A stretch of DNA of 64,000 bases from Hanstruepera neustonica (GTDB taxonomy: Bacteria > Bacteroidota > Bacteroidia > Flavobacteriales > Flavobacteriaceae): contig NZ_POWF01000003.1 in NCBI RefSeq assembly GCF_002895005.1, positions 62,001-126,000 of the forward strand, written 5' to 3'. Position 1 is the first letter of the stretch. Every line of letters starts with the position of its first letter. The position numbers and the translations under genes are program-made. Shown here piece by piece: positions 17,512 to 26,173 of the stretch. The notes under the pieces were generated by a model, which worked only from the letters and a program-made list of their open reading frames with translations, ran no database searches and was not told where the DNA came from.

Positions 17512-18570
17512 ATGAAAATTCTTGTCATACAACAAAAAATGATTGGCGATGTGCTAACAAGTAGTATTCTATTTGAAGCATTAAGACAAAAGTATCCAAA
17601 CGCTCATTTGGATTATTTAATCAATACCCATACTCATCCTGTTGTAGAGAACAATCCGTTTATTGACAATTTTATTTTCTTTACCCAAATTGAAGAAAAC
17701 AGCAAACGCAAGCTCTTTCAATTTGCGAAATACATTGGAACCAAAAACTATGATATGGTCATAGATGTCTATTCCAAAATATCCAGTAACATTATCACGT
17801 TATATTCAAAAGCTAAAACCAAAATATCCTATTACAAGCCTTATTCAGCTTTTATTTACAATCATAATATAAAAAGATTATCATCTACTGAATTGGATTG
17901 CGGCCTAGCCATTGTTAACAGAATGCAGCTGCTGGAACCACTCAATATTGAATTCAAGGCTATTAAACCACAAATTTATTTAACCGATAAAGAACTGGCT
18001 AATAGCAAATTGTTTTTAGAAAGTCATAATATATCACTTAAAAAACCTTTATATATGATAAGCGTTTTAGGAAGTGGTGCAACAAAAACATATCCTTTTG
18101 AATATATGGCTCAAGTAATAGACCAAGTTGCTGAAACAACCAAAGGACAAATCTTATTCAATTATATTCCCAATCAAGAAAAAGATGCCAAAGCCATATA
18201 TGATTTATGCAAACCTAAAACCCAAAACTTAATCCACTTTCAGGTATTTGGAAAATCATTACGAGAATTTTTGGCCATTACGTCCCATTGTAATGCTATC
18301 ATTGGAAATGAAGGTGGTGCTATTAATATGGCTAAAGCACTAAATGTAAAAACCTTTGCAATTTTTTCTCCATGGATTGATAAAGCCACATGGAATATTT
18401 TTGAAGAACTAGGCAAGAATGAATCGGTTCATTTAAAAGATTTCAAAGCCGAACTTTATTCAAAGAAATCCGAAAAAGAGCTCAAACCAAAAGCCAATGA
18501 ACTTTACATAGCTTTTAAACCACATTTCTTCAGAGAAAAGCTAAATTTATTTTTAGAACAAACCTTATAG
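17512..18570 (+). CDS. Glycosyltransferase family 9 (heptosyltransferase-like)
   Basis: This 352-residue protein has the GT-B/GT9 layout of ADP-heptose:LPS heptosyltransferases. The N-terminal 'MIGDVLTSSILFEALRQKYP' (residues about 8-27) and 'YDMVIDVYSK' form the acceptor half. In the second half 'ISVLGSGATKTYPFEYMAQVI' and 'AIIGNEGGAINMAKALNVKT' (about 261-280) form the nucleotide-sugar site. It probably adds a sugar to the lipopolysaccharide core on the cytoplasmic face of the membrane. It is fused in transcription with dapD (no gap) and followed by a GT2 gene after 4 bases. Confidence 0.88.
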   Translation: MKILVIQQKMIGDVLTSSILFEALRQKYPNAHLDYLINTHTHPVVENNPFIDNFIFFTQIEENSKRKLFQFAKYIGTKNYDMVIDVYSKISSNIITLYSKAKTKISYYKPYSAFIYNHNIKRLSSTELDCGLAIVNRMQLLEPLNIEFKAIKPQIYLTDKELANSKLFLESHNISLKKPLYMISVLGSGATKTYPFEYMAQVIDQVAETTKGQILFNYIPNQEKDAKAIYDLCKPKTQNLIHFQVFGKSLREFLAITSHCNAIIGNEGGAINMAKALNVKTFAIFSPWIDKATWNIFEELGKNESVHLKDFKAELYSKKSEKELKPKANELYIAFKPHFFREKLNLFLEQTL

Positions 18571-18574
18571 TATT

Positions 18575-19345
18575 ATGCCTAAACTATCAGCAGTGGTTAT
18601 TACTTACAATGAGGCACCAAATATAGATGCTCTTATTGAAAATTTAGCCTTTGCCGATGAAATTGTTGTCATAGATAGTTTCAGTTCTGATGACACTTTG
18701 CAGAAGCTTCAGAATTTTAAGCATATTAAAACGTATCAGAATACTTTTAAAAATTTCCCAAATCAAAAAAACTTTGCATTAAGTAAAGCCACATATGATT
18801 GGGTGCTCTTTCTTGATGCTGATGAGCGATTAACTAATGAGTTAAGGGATGAAATTTTAAAAGAAATATCAAAACCTAATAATCCAATAGTAGCATACTA
18901 TGGTTTATTTCAATATTTCTTTGGTAAAAAACCTATAAAATTTAGTGGTTTTCAAAGTGCCAAATCATTTAGGTTATTCAAAAAATCTGTTTGTAAATAT
19001 GATGAATCCAGACCTGTACATGAACACTTGATTGTTAAAGGGAAAACGGAAGTTCTTTCAAATAAAATCTTGCATTACAGCTTTAGGAGTTACGACCATT
19101 ATAAAGAAAAAATGACTCAATATGCCATCCTAAAGGCAAATAAACTTCATAAACAAGGAAAAACCGCAAACCCTCTAATTAAATACATCAAAATCTATTA
19201 CCGCTTTTTCAATCACTACATCATGCGATTGGGTATTTTAGATGGCAAAGTAGGGTATCAAATATCTAAATTGAATGCGTATGAAGTTAAAAAACGTTAT
19301 GATGAATTGAAGCGTCTCAATAAAATGTCACTTTCTAAAAAGTAA
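18575..19345 (+). CDS. Glycosyltransferase family 2 (LPS core type, WaaE/KdtX-like)
   Basis: The 256 residues show a GT-A fold: 'LSAVVITYNEAPNIDALIENL' (4-24, shown with its family-typical start), 'IVVIDSFSSDDT', the DxD metal site in 'WVLFLDADERLT' (about 74-85), and the C-terminal 'HYSFRSYDHYKEKM' that is characteristic of the beta-glucosyltransferase WaaE/KdtX subgroup acting on inner LPS core. Its 3' end overlaps the facing kinase-like gene by 18 bases. Together with the GT9 upstream and the Kdo-kinase-like gene it forms a small LPS core locus. Confidence 0.88.
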   Translation: MPKLSAVVITYNEAPNIDALIENLAFADEIVVIDSFSSDDTLQKLQNFKHIKTYQNTFKNFPNQKNFALSKATYDWVLFLDADERLTNELRDEILKEISKPNNPIVAYYGLFQYFFGKKPIKFSGFQSAKSFRLFKKSVCKYDESRPVHEHLIVKGKTEVLSNKILHYSFRSYDHYKEKMTQYAILKANKLHKQGKTANPLIKYIKIYYRFFNHYIMRLGILDGKVGYQISKLNAYEVKKRYDELKRLNKMSLSKK

Positions 19346-20089
19346 CTTCTTTTTTAATTCTTTTTTTCTTTTTATTTTATTCTGAAAAGTGTTAATGCAT
19401 TCCCATAATTTAGAATAAACTTCATCAAAAGGCACACTATATAATTTGGCATATTCATCACTCATTACCTTAATTAATTCATCCTGTTTAGTTAAACGCG
19501 ATAGGTTTTTCATCCTGTCATTAAAATCCATGGAGCCAAAACGCATGCGATTCAAATCAACCAAAAAGAACTTGTAATCGCCATTGTTCAATTGAATTAA
19601 TGTATTTCCCGGAGAATGATCCAAAAAATTAATCCCTTTTTCGTGTAATGTATAGGTAAACTGTACAAAAGCCCGAAGAATGTCTTCATGATTTGGGAAA
19701 TTCAAATCAGTAGTCAACTCTCTAAAAGTCAAGTCATAAGGCAAGTGTTCACTTATATAATAACTGTTTTTAAACAGAAATGGTGTAACAAACTCATAAT
19801 AAGCAATAGGTTCTGGTGTTCCAATCTGCAGTTCAATTAACTTATTTGCGTATTCAAAAGAACGATGGGCTTTACTTTTTCTAAAAAACCTATAGGCTAT
19901 TTGATTAATAACATTTGGTATCTTAAAAGACTTAACATTAATAGTCTTACCATTGAATTCAAATAACTTTAAAGAATTGCGGTCTTGATTACCAAAATCT
20001 TGACCTGAATTGTCAAAATTTTCGATAATTCCATCTAAAAAATTTGATTCAGACTTATAATCTTTAGATAGTTTTCTGTTTCTATTCAT
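19328..20089 (-). CDS. Lipopolysaccharide kinase (Kdo/WaaP family)
   Basis: This 253-residue protein resembles the protein-kinase-fold LPS kinases (WaaP, InaA, KdkA). The catalytic loop reads 'INFLDHSPGNTLI' (residues about 157-169) with Asp and Asn as in 'HxDhspgN', and the metal-binding aspartate lies in 'FFLVDLNRMRFG'. A mixed basic tail ('KIKRKKELKKKLLF') closes the protein. It probably phosphorylates Kdo or heptose in the LPS core at the inner membrane. It converges with the GT2 gene and has its own TATATTTG promoter box, divergent from the tsaC-like gene. Confidence 0.85.
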   Translation of the reverse strand: MNRNRKLSKDYKSESNFLDGIIENFDNSGQDFGNQDRNSLKLFEFNGKTINVKSFKIPNVINQIAYRFFRKSKAHRSFEYANKLIELQIGTPEPIAYYEFVTPFLFKNSYYISEHLPYDLTFRELTTDLNFPNHEDILRAFVQFTYTLHEKGINFLDHSPGNTLIQLNNGDYKFFLVDLNRMRFGSMDFNDRMKNLSRLTKQDELIKVMSDEYAKLYSVPFDEVYSKLWECINTFQNKIKRKKELKKKLLFRK

Positions 20090-20177
20090 TAAAATATTTA
20101 CAACTCACCTTCTTGTTTGACAATAGAGTATTCAACAATTATTTGGTTTACAATTGCAAGTGTTAATTAGTTAAATA

Positions 20178-20185
20178 CAAATATA
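20178..20185 (-). promoter_or_regulatory. -7 box for the LPS kinase gene (divergent promoter)
   Basis: Minus strand TATATTTG, a perfect TAnnTTTG match, 89 bases upstream of the ATG at 20089. Confidence 0.5.
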
Positions 20186-20212
20186 AATGATTACTATTGT
20201 CATACCAATTGT

Positions 20213-20220
20213 TATTTTTG
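20213..20220 (+). promoter_or_regulatory. -7 box for the threonylcarbamoyl-AMP synthase gene
   Basis: TATTTTTG matches TAnnTTTG but lies only 4 bases before the ATG at 20225, so a leaderless or very short-leader transcript is implied. Confidence 0.4.
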
Positions 20221-20224
20221 TTTA

Positions 20225-20785
20225 ATGATTATAGAGCTTGAAAAATCCCTAAAAAATCTAGAAAAAGGTCACGTAATCCTTTACCCTAGTGATACTATTT
20301 GGGGTATTGGTTGCGATGCCACAAATCCGAAAGCTGTCTCCAAAATCTATACTTTAAAAAAACGCATTGAAAGCAAAGCGCTCATTTGTTTGGTCAGTGA
20401 TTTCAAAATGCTTGAAAACTATGTTGAATACATTCCTGAAGAGGCTGTAGAAATTATTCGAGAAGCAAAAAAACCTACAACTATTATCTATAACAAACCT
20501 CTTAACTTTGCTCAAAATTTATTAGCTGAAGATGGCTCTATAGCTATCAGAATAGCTCATTCTGGATTTGCTCATGATTTGATTAGTAAATTCAACAAAC
20601 CTTTGGTATCTACTTCGGCCAATATCAGTGGTGAACCATCACCAAAAAGCTTCAAAGAAATATCTGAAGGAATTTTAAAAGGTGTAGACTATATCGTAAA
20701 TTTGCCCGACATAAAAACAGACACACGACCATCTTCCATTATTAAGTTGAATAGAGATGGTACTGTTCAAGTCATTAGAGAATAA
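20225..20785 (+). CDS. L-threonylcarbamoyladenylate synthase (TsaC/Sua5/YwlC family)
   Basis: This enzyme makes threonylcarbamoyl-AMP from threonine, bicarbonate and ATP, the first step of the tRNA t6A37 modification. The 186 residues form a single YrdC domain without the extra Sua5 domain: 'YPSDTIWGIGCDATNPKAV' (19-37), 'KRIESKALICLV' with the conserved basic residues, 'AIRIAHSGFAHDLI', and 'PLVSTSANISGEPSP' (about 135-149). The CCA-adding enzyme gene follows after about 50 bases, so two tRNA maturation genes lie together. Confidence 0.93.
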   Translation: MIIELEKSLKNLEKGHVILYPSDTIWGIGCDATNPKAVSKIYTLKKRIESKALICLVSDFKMLENYVEYIPEEAVEIIREAKKPTTIIYNKPLNFAQNLLAEDGSIAIRIAHSGFAHDLISKFNKPLVSTSANISGEPSPKSFKEISEGILKGVDYIVNLPDIKTDTRPSSIIKLNRDGTVQVIRE

Positions 20786-20836
20786 TTTAGAAATTTCAAG
20801 CATCGAAATCCTTAAATAGCTGGATTTTTGTTCCAA

Positions 20837-22255
20837 ATGAATTATAAAGAAGCTTTACAACATCCCATATTTCAAATCGTATCGCAATCTGCTAAAGAAT
20901 TACAAGTTGAAAGCTACGCTATAGGTGGATTTGTAAGAGATCATATGTTAAACAGAGGCACCGCAAAAGATATAGACATTGTCGCCATAGGCAGTGGTAT
21001 CGCATTGGCAAAACAAGTAGCTAAAAATCTTCCGACAAATCCCAAAGTACAGGTGTTTAAAACATACGGAACAGCCATGTTGCGATTTGATGATATCGAG
21101 ATTGAATTTGTGGGTGCCAGAAAAGAAAGTTATCACGAGCATAGTCGCAATCCAATTGTTGAGGATGGCTGTTTGCAGGATGACCAAAATAGACGGGATT
21201 TCACGATTAATGCTATGGCTTTAAATCTGGCAGAATCAAAATTTGGTGATTTATTGGATCCTTTCAATGGCATGGAAGACCTAGAAAATAAAATTATCCG
21301 AACACCTCTAAACCCAGACATCACTTATAGCGATGATCCATTAAGAATGATGAGAGCCATTCGTTTTGCAACCCAGTTAGGGTTTCAAATTGAAGACAAA
21401 TCGCTTAAAGCAATTACCAGAAATTGTGAGCGCATAAAAATCATCACCAATGAGCGTATTGTCGTAGAACTCAATAAAATTCTTGAAAGCGAGAAACCTT
21501 CCATTGGCTTTATCCTATTGGAAAAGACTGGTTTATTACAAATTATCATGCCTGAATTAACAGCATTAAAGGGTATTGACGAAATTGAAGGGCAACGTCA
21601 TAAAGACAATTTTTATCACACACTGGAAGTAGTGGATAACATTTGTGAAAACACCGATAATCTATGGCTTCGTTGGGCAGCACTTTTGCATGATATTGGC
21701 AAGGCACCAACGAAACGGTTTCATAAAAAAATTGGCTGGACCTTTCATGCTCATGAATTTGAAGGCTCTAAAATGGTTTACCGCTTATTCAAGCGTTTAA
21801 AAATGCCACTAAACGACAAGATGAAGTTTGTTCAAAAGATGGTACTTATGAGCTCGCGTCCCATAGCTTTGGTTAACGACGAGGTAACAGATTCTGCTGT
21901 ACGTCGCTTGGTCTTCGATGCTGGTGACTATGTAGATGATTTAATGACTCTTTGCGAAGCCGATATCACAACTAAAAATCCTAAAAAATTCAAAAAATAT
22001 CACAATAACTTTCAGATTGTTCGTCAAAAAATTGTTGAAGTTGAAGAACGGGACCATGTCCGCAATTTTCAGCCACCTATTACGGGTGAAGAAATTATGA
22101 AGACCTTTAACTTAAACCCATCTCGGGAAATTGGTATTATAAAAGAAGCTATAAAAGAAGCCATTTTAGAAGGTGATATTCCCAATGATTATGACGCAGC
22201 TTATGACCTCATGATTACTGAAGGTGAAAAATTAGGTTTAAAAAAAGTTGATTAG
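20837..22255 (+). CDS. CCA tRNA nucleotidyltransferase with HD domain
   Basis: This class II nucleotidyltransferase of about 472 residues adds or repairs the 3' CCA of tRNA. Signatures: '[14 protein letters not shown]' (about 24-37), the metal aspartates in '[10 protein letters not shown]', '[11 protein letters not shown]' (about 117-127), '[17 protein letters not shown]', and a C-terminal HD phosphohydrolase domain beginning '[14 protein letters not shown]'. I prefer the ATG at 20837; the frame extends to a TTG at 20828. The next gene, a GNAT protein, begins on the base after the stop. Confidence 0.94.
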   Translation: MNYKEALQHPIFQIVSQSAKELQVESYAIGGFVRDHMLNRGTAKDIDIVAIGSGIALAKQVAKNLPTNPKVQVFKTYGTAMLRFDDIEIEFVGARKESYHEHSRNPIVEDGCLQDDQNRRDFTINAMALNLAESKFGDLLDPFNGMEDLENKIIRTPLNPDITYSDDPLRMMRAIRFATQLGFQIEDKSLKAITRNCERIKIITNERIVVELNKILESEKPSIGFILLEKTGLLQIIMPELTALKGIDEIEGQRHKDNFYHTLEVVDNICENTDNLWLRWAALLHDIGKAPTKRFHKKIGWTFHAHEFEGSKMVYRLFKRLKMPLNDKMKFVQKMVLMSSRPIALVNDEVTDSAVRRLVFDAGDYVDDLMTLCEADITTKNPKKFKKYHNNFQIVRQKIVEVEERDHVRNFQPPITGEEIMKTFNLNPSREIGIIKEAIKEAILEGDIPNDYDAAYDLMITEGEKLGLKKVD

Positions 22256-22720
22256 ATGGTAAATGTTGTTCGAACAAATTCGGAAAATCAAGACTTCAAA
22301 CAATTGGTTAAACAGTTGGATGCTTATTTAAAAGTAACTGATGGTGATGAGCACGACTTTTACAATCAATTCAATAATATTGATGTGCTGAAACATACTA
22401 TTGTTGCGTATATAAACAATATACCTGTTGGATGTGGTGCCTTCAAAAAATATGATGACTCAACAGTCGAAGTTAAACGTATGTACACCAATCCTGAATT
22501 TAGGAATTTGGGTATTGCTGCTCAAATTCTATCAGAATTGGAAAACTGGGCAAAAGAATTAAACTTCAACACAACAATTCTGGAAACAGGCAAACGCCAA
22601 ATTGAAGCGGTTCATTTTTATAAAAAGAATAATTATCAGATCATTCCTAATTTTGGTCAATATGCCAATATGGATAATAGCATGTGTTTTAAAAAAATAT
22701 TAAGTAATGAAAAAAGATAA
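22256..22720 (+). CDS. GNAT family N-acetyltransferase
   Basis: The 154 residues form one GNAT fold. The acetyl-CoA-binding loop is visible in 'VKRMYTNPEFRNLGIAAQIL' (about 75-94), preceded by the strand 'VGCGAFKKYDDSTVEV', and followed by 'LETGKRQIEAVHFYKKNNY'. The substrate is unknown. The gene starts directly after the CCA-adding enzyme stop and overlaps the heme A synthase gene by 14 bases, so these are one transcription unit. Confidence 0.88.
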   Translation: MVNVVRTNSENQDFKQLVKQLDAYLKVTDGDEHDFYNQFNNIDVLKHTIVAYINNIPVGCGAFKKYDDSTVEVKRMYTNPEFRNLGIAAQILSELENWAKELNFNTTILETGKRQIEAVHFYKKNNYQIIPNFGQYANMDNSMCFKKILSNEKR

Positions 22721-23723
22721 TAAACGTGTTATTTATTGGTTGCTTATTGGTTGCATCCTCATCTTTATTATGGTCGTTGTTGGTGGAATAACCAGATTAA
22801 CACACTCTGGATTATCTATTTCCAACTACAAACTTATTTCCGGCACTATTCCACCAATGAATGAGGTTGAATGGCAAGAAGCATTTGATTTATATAAACA
22901 GTATCCAGAATATCAAAAACTAAATAATCATTTTGATTTAGAAGACTTCAAGGATATCTATTTTTGGGAATGGCTACATCGTGTGATTGGTAGATTCATT
23001 GGATTGGTTTTCTTCATTCCGTTTATGTATTTTCTCATTAAAAAGCAATTGACCAAACCGACCATAAAAAAGTCCTTGATTTTAATGGTGCTGGGCAGCT
23101 TTCAAGGGTTTTTAGGGTGGTATATGGTAAAAAGTGGTTTGGTTGACAGACCTGACGTAAGCCACTTTAGACTTGCGGCACATTTAACAACTGCTTTTAT
23201 CACTTTTGCATACACCTTTTGGGTAGCACTGGACCTTATCTTTCCATCAAAAAAAGAGGTTAATATTAAATTGCGAAATCTCATACGAATGGGAATGGTA
23301 GTCCTACTGATTCAAATTATTTACGGTGCCTTTGTCGCAGGGCTTGATGCTGGATTTATTCATAATTTTTGGCCATTTATGAGTGAAGGCAAACTCATAC
23401 ATGAAACAGTTTATATTGAACAATCACCTATAATTAAAAACTTTTTTGAAGGTAAAAGCGGTGTGCAATTTGTACATAGAACTCTGGCTTATGCGGTCGT
23501 TATTTTTATTCTTGTTATTTGGTTTAAGGCAAAAAAAACAACCCTTACAGCTTATCAAATTAAAGGTATCAATGCCCTATTTCTGTTAGTTGGACTTCAA
23601 TTTCTATTGGGTGTATTGACATTGATTTATGCCGTGCCAGTTTGGTTAGGAATAGCGCATCAGGTAGGTGCATTTTTTCTGTTAAGTGCCATGACATTTA
23701 CCTTGCACCGATTCAGTAAATAA
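22707..23723 (+). CDS. ctaA: Heme A synthase (COX15/CtaA family)
   Basis: This inner-membrane enzyme oxidises heme O to heme A for cytochrome c oxidase. The 338 residues contain eight hydrophobic helices in two similar four-helix halves. The conserved histidines can be seen in 'EWLHRVIGRFIG' (about 90-101), 'RLAAHLTTAFI', 'VQFVHRTLAYAVV' (about 251-263) and 'LGIAHQVGAFFL'. The signature 'VVVGGITRLTHSGLSI' lies near residue 24. It has no paired extracytoplasmic cysteines of the Bacillus type, so it fits the COX15 subgroup. No other cytochrome oxidase gene is in the window. Confidence 0.93.
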   Translation: MKKDNKRVIYWLLIGCILIFIMVVVGGITRLTHSGLSISNYKLISGTIPPMNEVEWQEAFDLYKQYPEYQKLNNHFDLEDFKDIYFWEWLHRVIGRFIGLVFFIPFMYFLIKKQLTKPTIKKSLILMVLGSFQGFLGWYMVKSGLVDRPDVSHFRLAAHLTTAFITFAYTFWVALDLIFPSKKEVNIKLRNLIRMGMVVLLIQIIYGAFVAGLDAGFIHNFWPFMSEGKLIHETVYIEQSPIIKNFFEGKSGVQFVHRTLAYAVVIFILVIWFKAKKTTLTAYQIKGINALFLLVGLQFLLGVLTLIYAVPVWLGIAHQVGAFFLLSAMTFTLHRFSK

Positions 23724-23735
23724 CTTAAATTTAAT

Positions 23736-23743
23736 TACATTTG
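23736..23743 (+). promoter_or_regulatory. -7 promoter box for the PRiA4_ORF3-like gene
   Basis: TACATTTG, a perfect TAnnTTTG match, 16 bases upstream of the ATG at 23760. Confidence 0.5.
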
Positions 23744-23759
23744 CAACATAATTTAGCAT

Positions 23760-24275
23760 ATGATTTACCGCTTTAGAATTATACTTGACAATGACACTGA
23801 AGATGACGTTTTCAGGGATCTAGAAATCCGTGAAACAGACACTTTGGAAGATCTACATAATGCCATTACACAATCCTTTGGTTTTGATGGCAATGAAATG
23901 GCTTCGTTTTATGTTTCGGATGATGAATGGAACCAAGGTGAAGAAATTTCCTTATTTGACATGAGCGATGGACTTAATCCTGTAAAACTCATGGGTAAAA
24001 CCATTTTGAGTGATACGGTGCATGAAGCTCAAACCAAATTAATCTATGTCTATGATTTTTTGAGTATGTGGACATTCTATGTGGAGTTGGCTGAAATTGT
24101 CGAAGAAGCTGAAGGAACAGACTACCCAAACCTGATGTTTGTACATGGCCAAATACCTGACCAAGCGCCAGAAAAATCCTTTGAGGCAGATGATTTTGAT
24201 GATTATAATGAATTTGAAGATGACCTCGACATTGACGATTATGATAGTTTGGATTTTGATGAAAATTGGAATTAA
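23760..24275 (+). CDS. PRiA4_ORF3-like protein (IS1096 passenger TnpR family)
   Basis: The 171 residues match the PRiA4_ORF3 family, whose members carry the pattern 'YRFRIIL...W..leI....tL..LH..I...fGF....FY' seen in residues 1-50, and a later 'FLSMWTFYVELAEI'. Despite the name, chromosomal Bacteroidota copies are not tied to transposons and none is seen here. The last 40 residues are mostly Asp and Glu, a long acidic tail. The function is unknown. The gene has its own promoter and terminator. Confidence 0.8.
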   Translation: MIYRFRIILDNDTEDDVFRDLEIRETDTLEDLHNAITQSFGFDGNEMASFYVSDDEWNQGEEISLFDMSDGLNPVKLMGKTILSDTVHEAQTKLIYVYDFLSMWTFYVELAEIVEEAEGTDYPNLMFVHGQIPDQAPEKSFEADDFDDYNEFEDDLDIDDYDSLDFDENWN

Positions 24276-24285
24276 ATAAACAAAC

Positions 24286-24315
24286 AAAAAAGCATTCAAT
24301 TTGAATGCTTTTTTT
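24286..24315 (+). terminator. Intrinsic terminator after the PRiA4_ORF3-like gene
   Basis: AAAAAAGCATTC and GAATGCTTTTTT form a 12-bp stem with a 5-base loop and end in a T run. Confidence 0.85.
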
Positions 24316-24403
24316 ATTTATTCATGTAACAATTTCTGCAATAACTCGTCATACTTACAATACCAACCCATACTGATCGTTTCAGTATACAAACATATAT
24401 ATA

Positions 24404-25300
24404 TTGGATACTATTCTAACCATTAATAATCTGACCAAAAAATTTGGCTATTTAACGGCTGTCAAAGATTTATCGTTCACAATCAATAAGGGCAATGTCT
24501 ATGGTATTTTAGGACCTAATGGCAGTGGAAAGTCTACAACATTAGGCATAGTTCTCAATGTTGTCAATAAGACTAGTGGCGACTTTCATTGGTTTGATGG
24601 GAACACAACCACACACGATGCACTTAAGAAAGTTGGCGCAATCATAGAACGGCCTAATTTCTATCCCTATATGTCTGCCTACCAAAATTTAAAATTAGTT
24701 TGTAAAATCAAAGGTGTTGATTATTCAAAAATTGATGAAAAACTAGAAATAGTAGGTCTAATGGAACGCAAGGATAGTAAGTTTCAAACATATTCGTTGG
24801 GTATGAAACAACGTTTAGCCATAGCTTCTGCCCTTTTGAATGACCCAGAAATATTAATTTTAGATGAGCCAACAAACGGATTAGATCCTCAAGGTATTCA
24901 TCAAATTAGGTCTCTAATCAAACAAATTGCCAGCCAAGGCACCACGATTTTATTAGCTTCACACTTATTAGATGAAGTTGAGAAAGTGTGTACACACGTT
25001 GTTGTATTGCGCAAAGGTGAAAAATTGTATTCTGGCCGAGTTGACGAAATGATTTCGAGTCATGGTTATTTAGAATTGAAAGCTGAAAACACAGATGGTT
25101 TAGTACAATTTTTGGAAGCCAAAAAGATGTTCGGGAAGATTAAAATTGAGGACGAACTCATTACGGCTTTTTTAGACGAACCTATGGATGCTAAAGATGT
25201 CAACAAGCTGATGTTTGAAAATGGCATTGTATTGACACACCTCGTCAAACGTAAAGAAAGTTTGGAAGAACAATTCTTACAACTTACCGACAACAACTAA
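24404..25300 (+). CDS. ABC transporter ATP-binding protein
   Basis: A single nucleotide-binding domain of 298 residues with Walker A 'GPNGSGKST' (about 38-46), signature 'YSLGMKQRLAIASALL' (about 129-144), Walker B 'ILILDEPTNGLDP' (about 150-162) and the switch His in 'LLASHLLDEVEK'. The C-terminal 80 residues are the extension usual in CcmA/DrrA-type exporters. The membrane partner is encoded 19 bases downstream. TTG is the best start because the domain begins 3 residues later ('ILTINNLTKKFG'). The substrate is unknown. Confidence 0.92.
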   Translation: MDTILTINNLTKKFGYLTAVKDLSFTINKGNVYGILGPNGSGKSTTLGIVLNVVNKTSGDFHWFDGNTTTHDALKKVGAIIERPNFYPYMSAYQNLKLVCKIKGVDYSKIDEKLEIVGLMERKDSKFQTYSLGMKQRLAIASALLNDPEILILDEPTNGLDPQGIHQIRSLIKQIASQGTTILLASHLLDEVEKVCTHVVVLRKGEKLYSGRVDEMISSHGYLELKAENTDGLVQFLEAKKMFGKIKIEDELITAFLDEPMDAKDVNKLMFENGIVLTHLVKRKESLEEQFLQLTDNN

Positions 25301-25319
25301 TCAATCAAAAAATTCATTT

Positions 25320-26147
25320 ATGTTACGACTTCTAAACCTAGAGTTACAAAAGTTATTATTAAACCGAACCAGTAAAATACTCATTTTCGTATCGTTTATT
25401 TTACCATTTACAGTATTGGTTTTATCGTCTATAAAAATTAATTTCTTTGGTTTTTTCACATTGGAATTGGGCGAACTTGGTATTTTCAATTTCCCCATTA
25501 TTTGGCATATTACGACATTCTTTGCCTCCTATTTTAAGTTTTTCTTCGCAATTGTTGTCGTGAGTATGATAGGCAATGAATACAGCAATAAAACCATAAA
25601 ACAAAATCTGATTGACGGGGTAAGCAAAAAGGAATTCATTCTGTCGAAATTTTATACCATAGTCTTTTTCTCTCTTTTAGCGACAATTTTAATTGCAGTA
25701 GCTTCATTTTTTATTGGTCTGTACTATTCCAGTTACACTGAAGTAAATATTATTTTTAGAGAAACTAGTTTTTTATTGGCTTATTTTGTCAAATTAGTTG
25801 GATTCTTTAGTTTGTGTTTATTCTTTGGCATGCTATTAAGACGATCAGCATTTGCACTGGCGTTTTTATTTGTACTTTACATTGTTGAATGGTTAATATT
25901 TTGGGGTGCCTATGAATCCTTTGGCGATACAGAAACAGCTTTTAAAGTTAAGCGTTTTTTACCGCTGGAATCCATGTATAAACTTATCGATCAGCCCTTT
26001 CAACGAATCATGATTACCAAGTTCCCTGAAAAAACAGACTTAATTTATGATTATGCCGTTCATTGGTATGAAATTGCAATCGTTTTAGGTTGGACTGCTT
26101 TATTCATCTTTTTATCGTTTAGATTATTAAAAAAGCGAGATTTGTGA
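25320..26147 (+). CDS. ABC transporter permease
   Basis: The 275 residues contain six hydrophobic segments (first near 20-38, last near 248-268) and the loop 'GNEYSNKTIKQNLIDGVSKKEFILSK' (quoted in part here: 'NEYSNKTIKQNLIDGVSK'), typical of ABC-2 type permeases next to DrrA-like ATPases. It forms the membrane half of the exporter with the preceding protein. The last residues 'LLKKRDL' are a normal end for this group. The T9SS cluster begins 26 bases downstream with its own promoter box. Confidence 0.88.
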   Translation: MLRLLNLELQKLLLNRTSKILIFVSFILPFTVLVLSSIKINFFGFFTLELGELGIFNFPIIWHITTFFASYFKFFFAIVVVSMIGNEYSNKTIKQNLIDGVSKKEFILSKFYTIVFFSLLATILIAVASFFIGLYYSSYTEVNIIFRETSFLLAYFVKLVGFFSLCLFFGMLLRRSAFALAFLFVLYIVEWLIFWGAYESFGDTETAFKVKRFLPLESMYKLIDQPFQRIMITKFPEKTDLIYDYAVHWYEIAIVLGWTALFIFLSFRLLKKRDL

Positions 26148-26155
26148 TATATTTG
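26148..26155 (+). promoter_or_regulatory. -7 promoter box for the T9SS type B cluster
   Basis: TATATTTG, a perfect TAnnTTTG match, 18 bases upstream of the ATG at 26174 and starting on the last base of the permease stop codon. Confidence 0.5.
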
Positions 26156-26173
26156 GTAGCTATTGCTATCTAA

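Noticed and set aside
23760-24275. Insertion sequence suggested by the family name 'IS1096 passenger TnpR'
   Set aside because: No transposase, terminal inverted repeats or target duplications around it; the family is common as a plain chromosomal gene.
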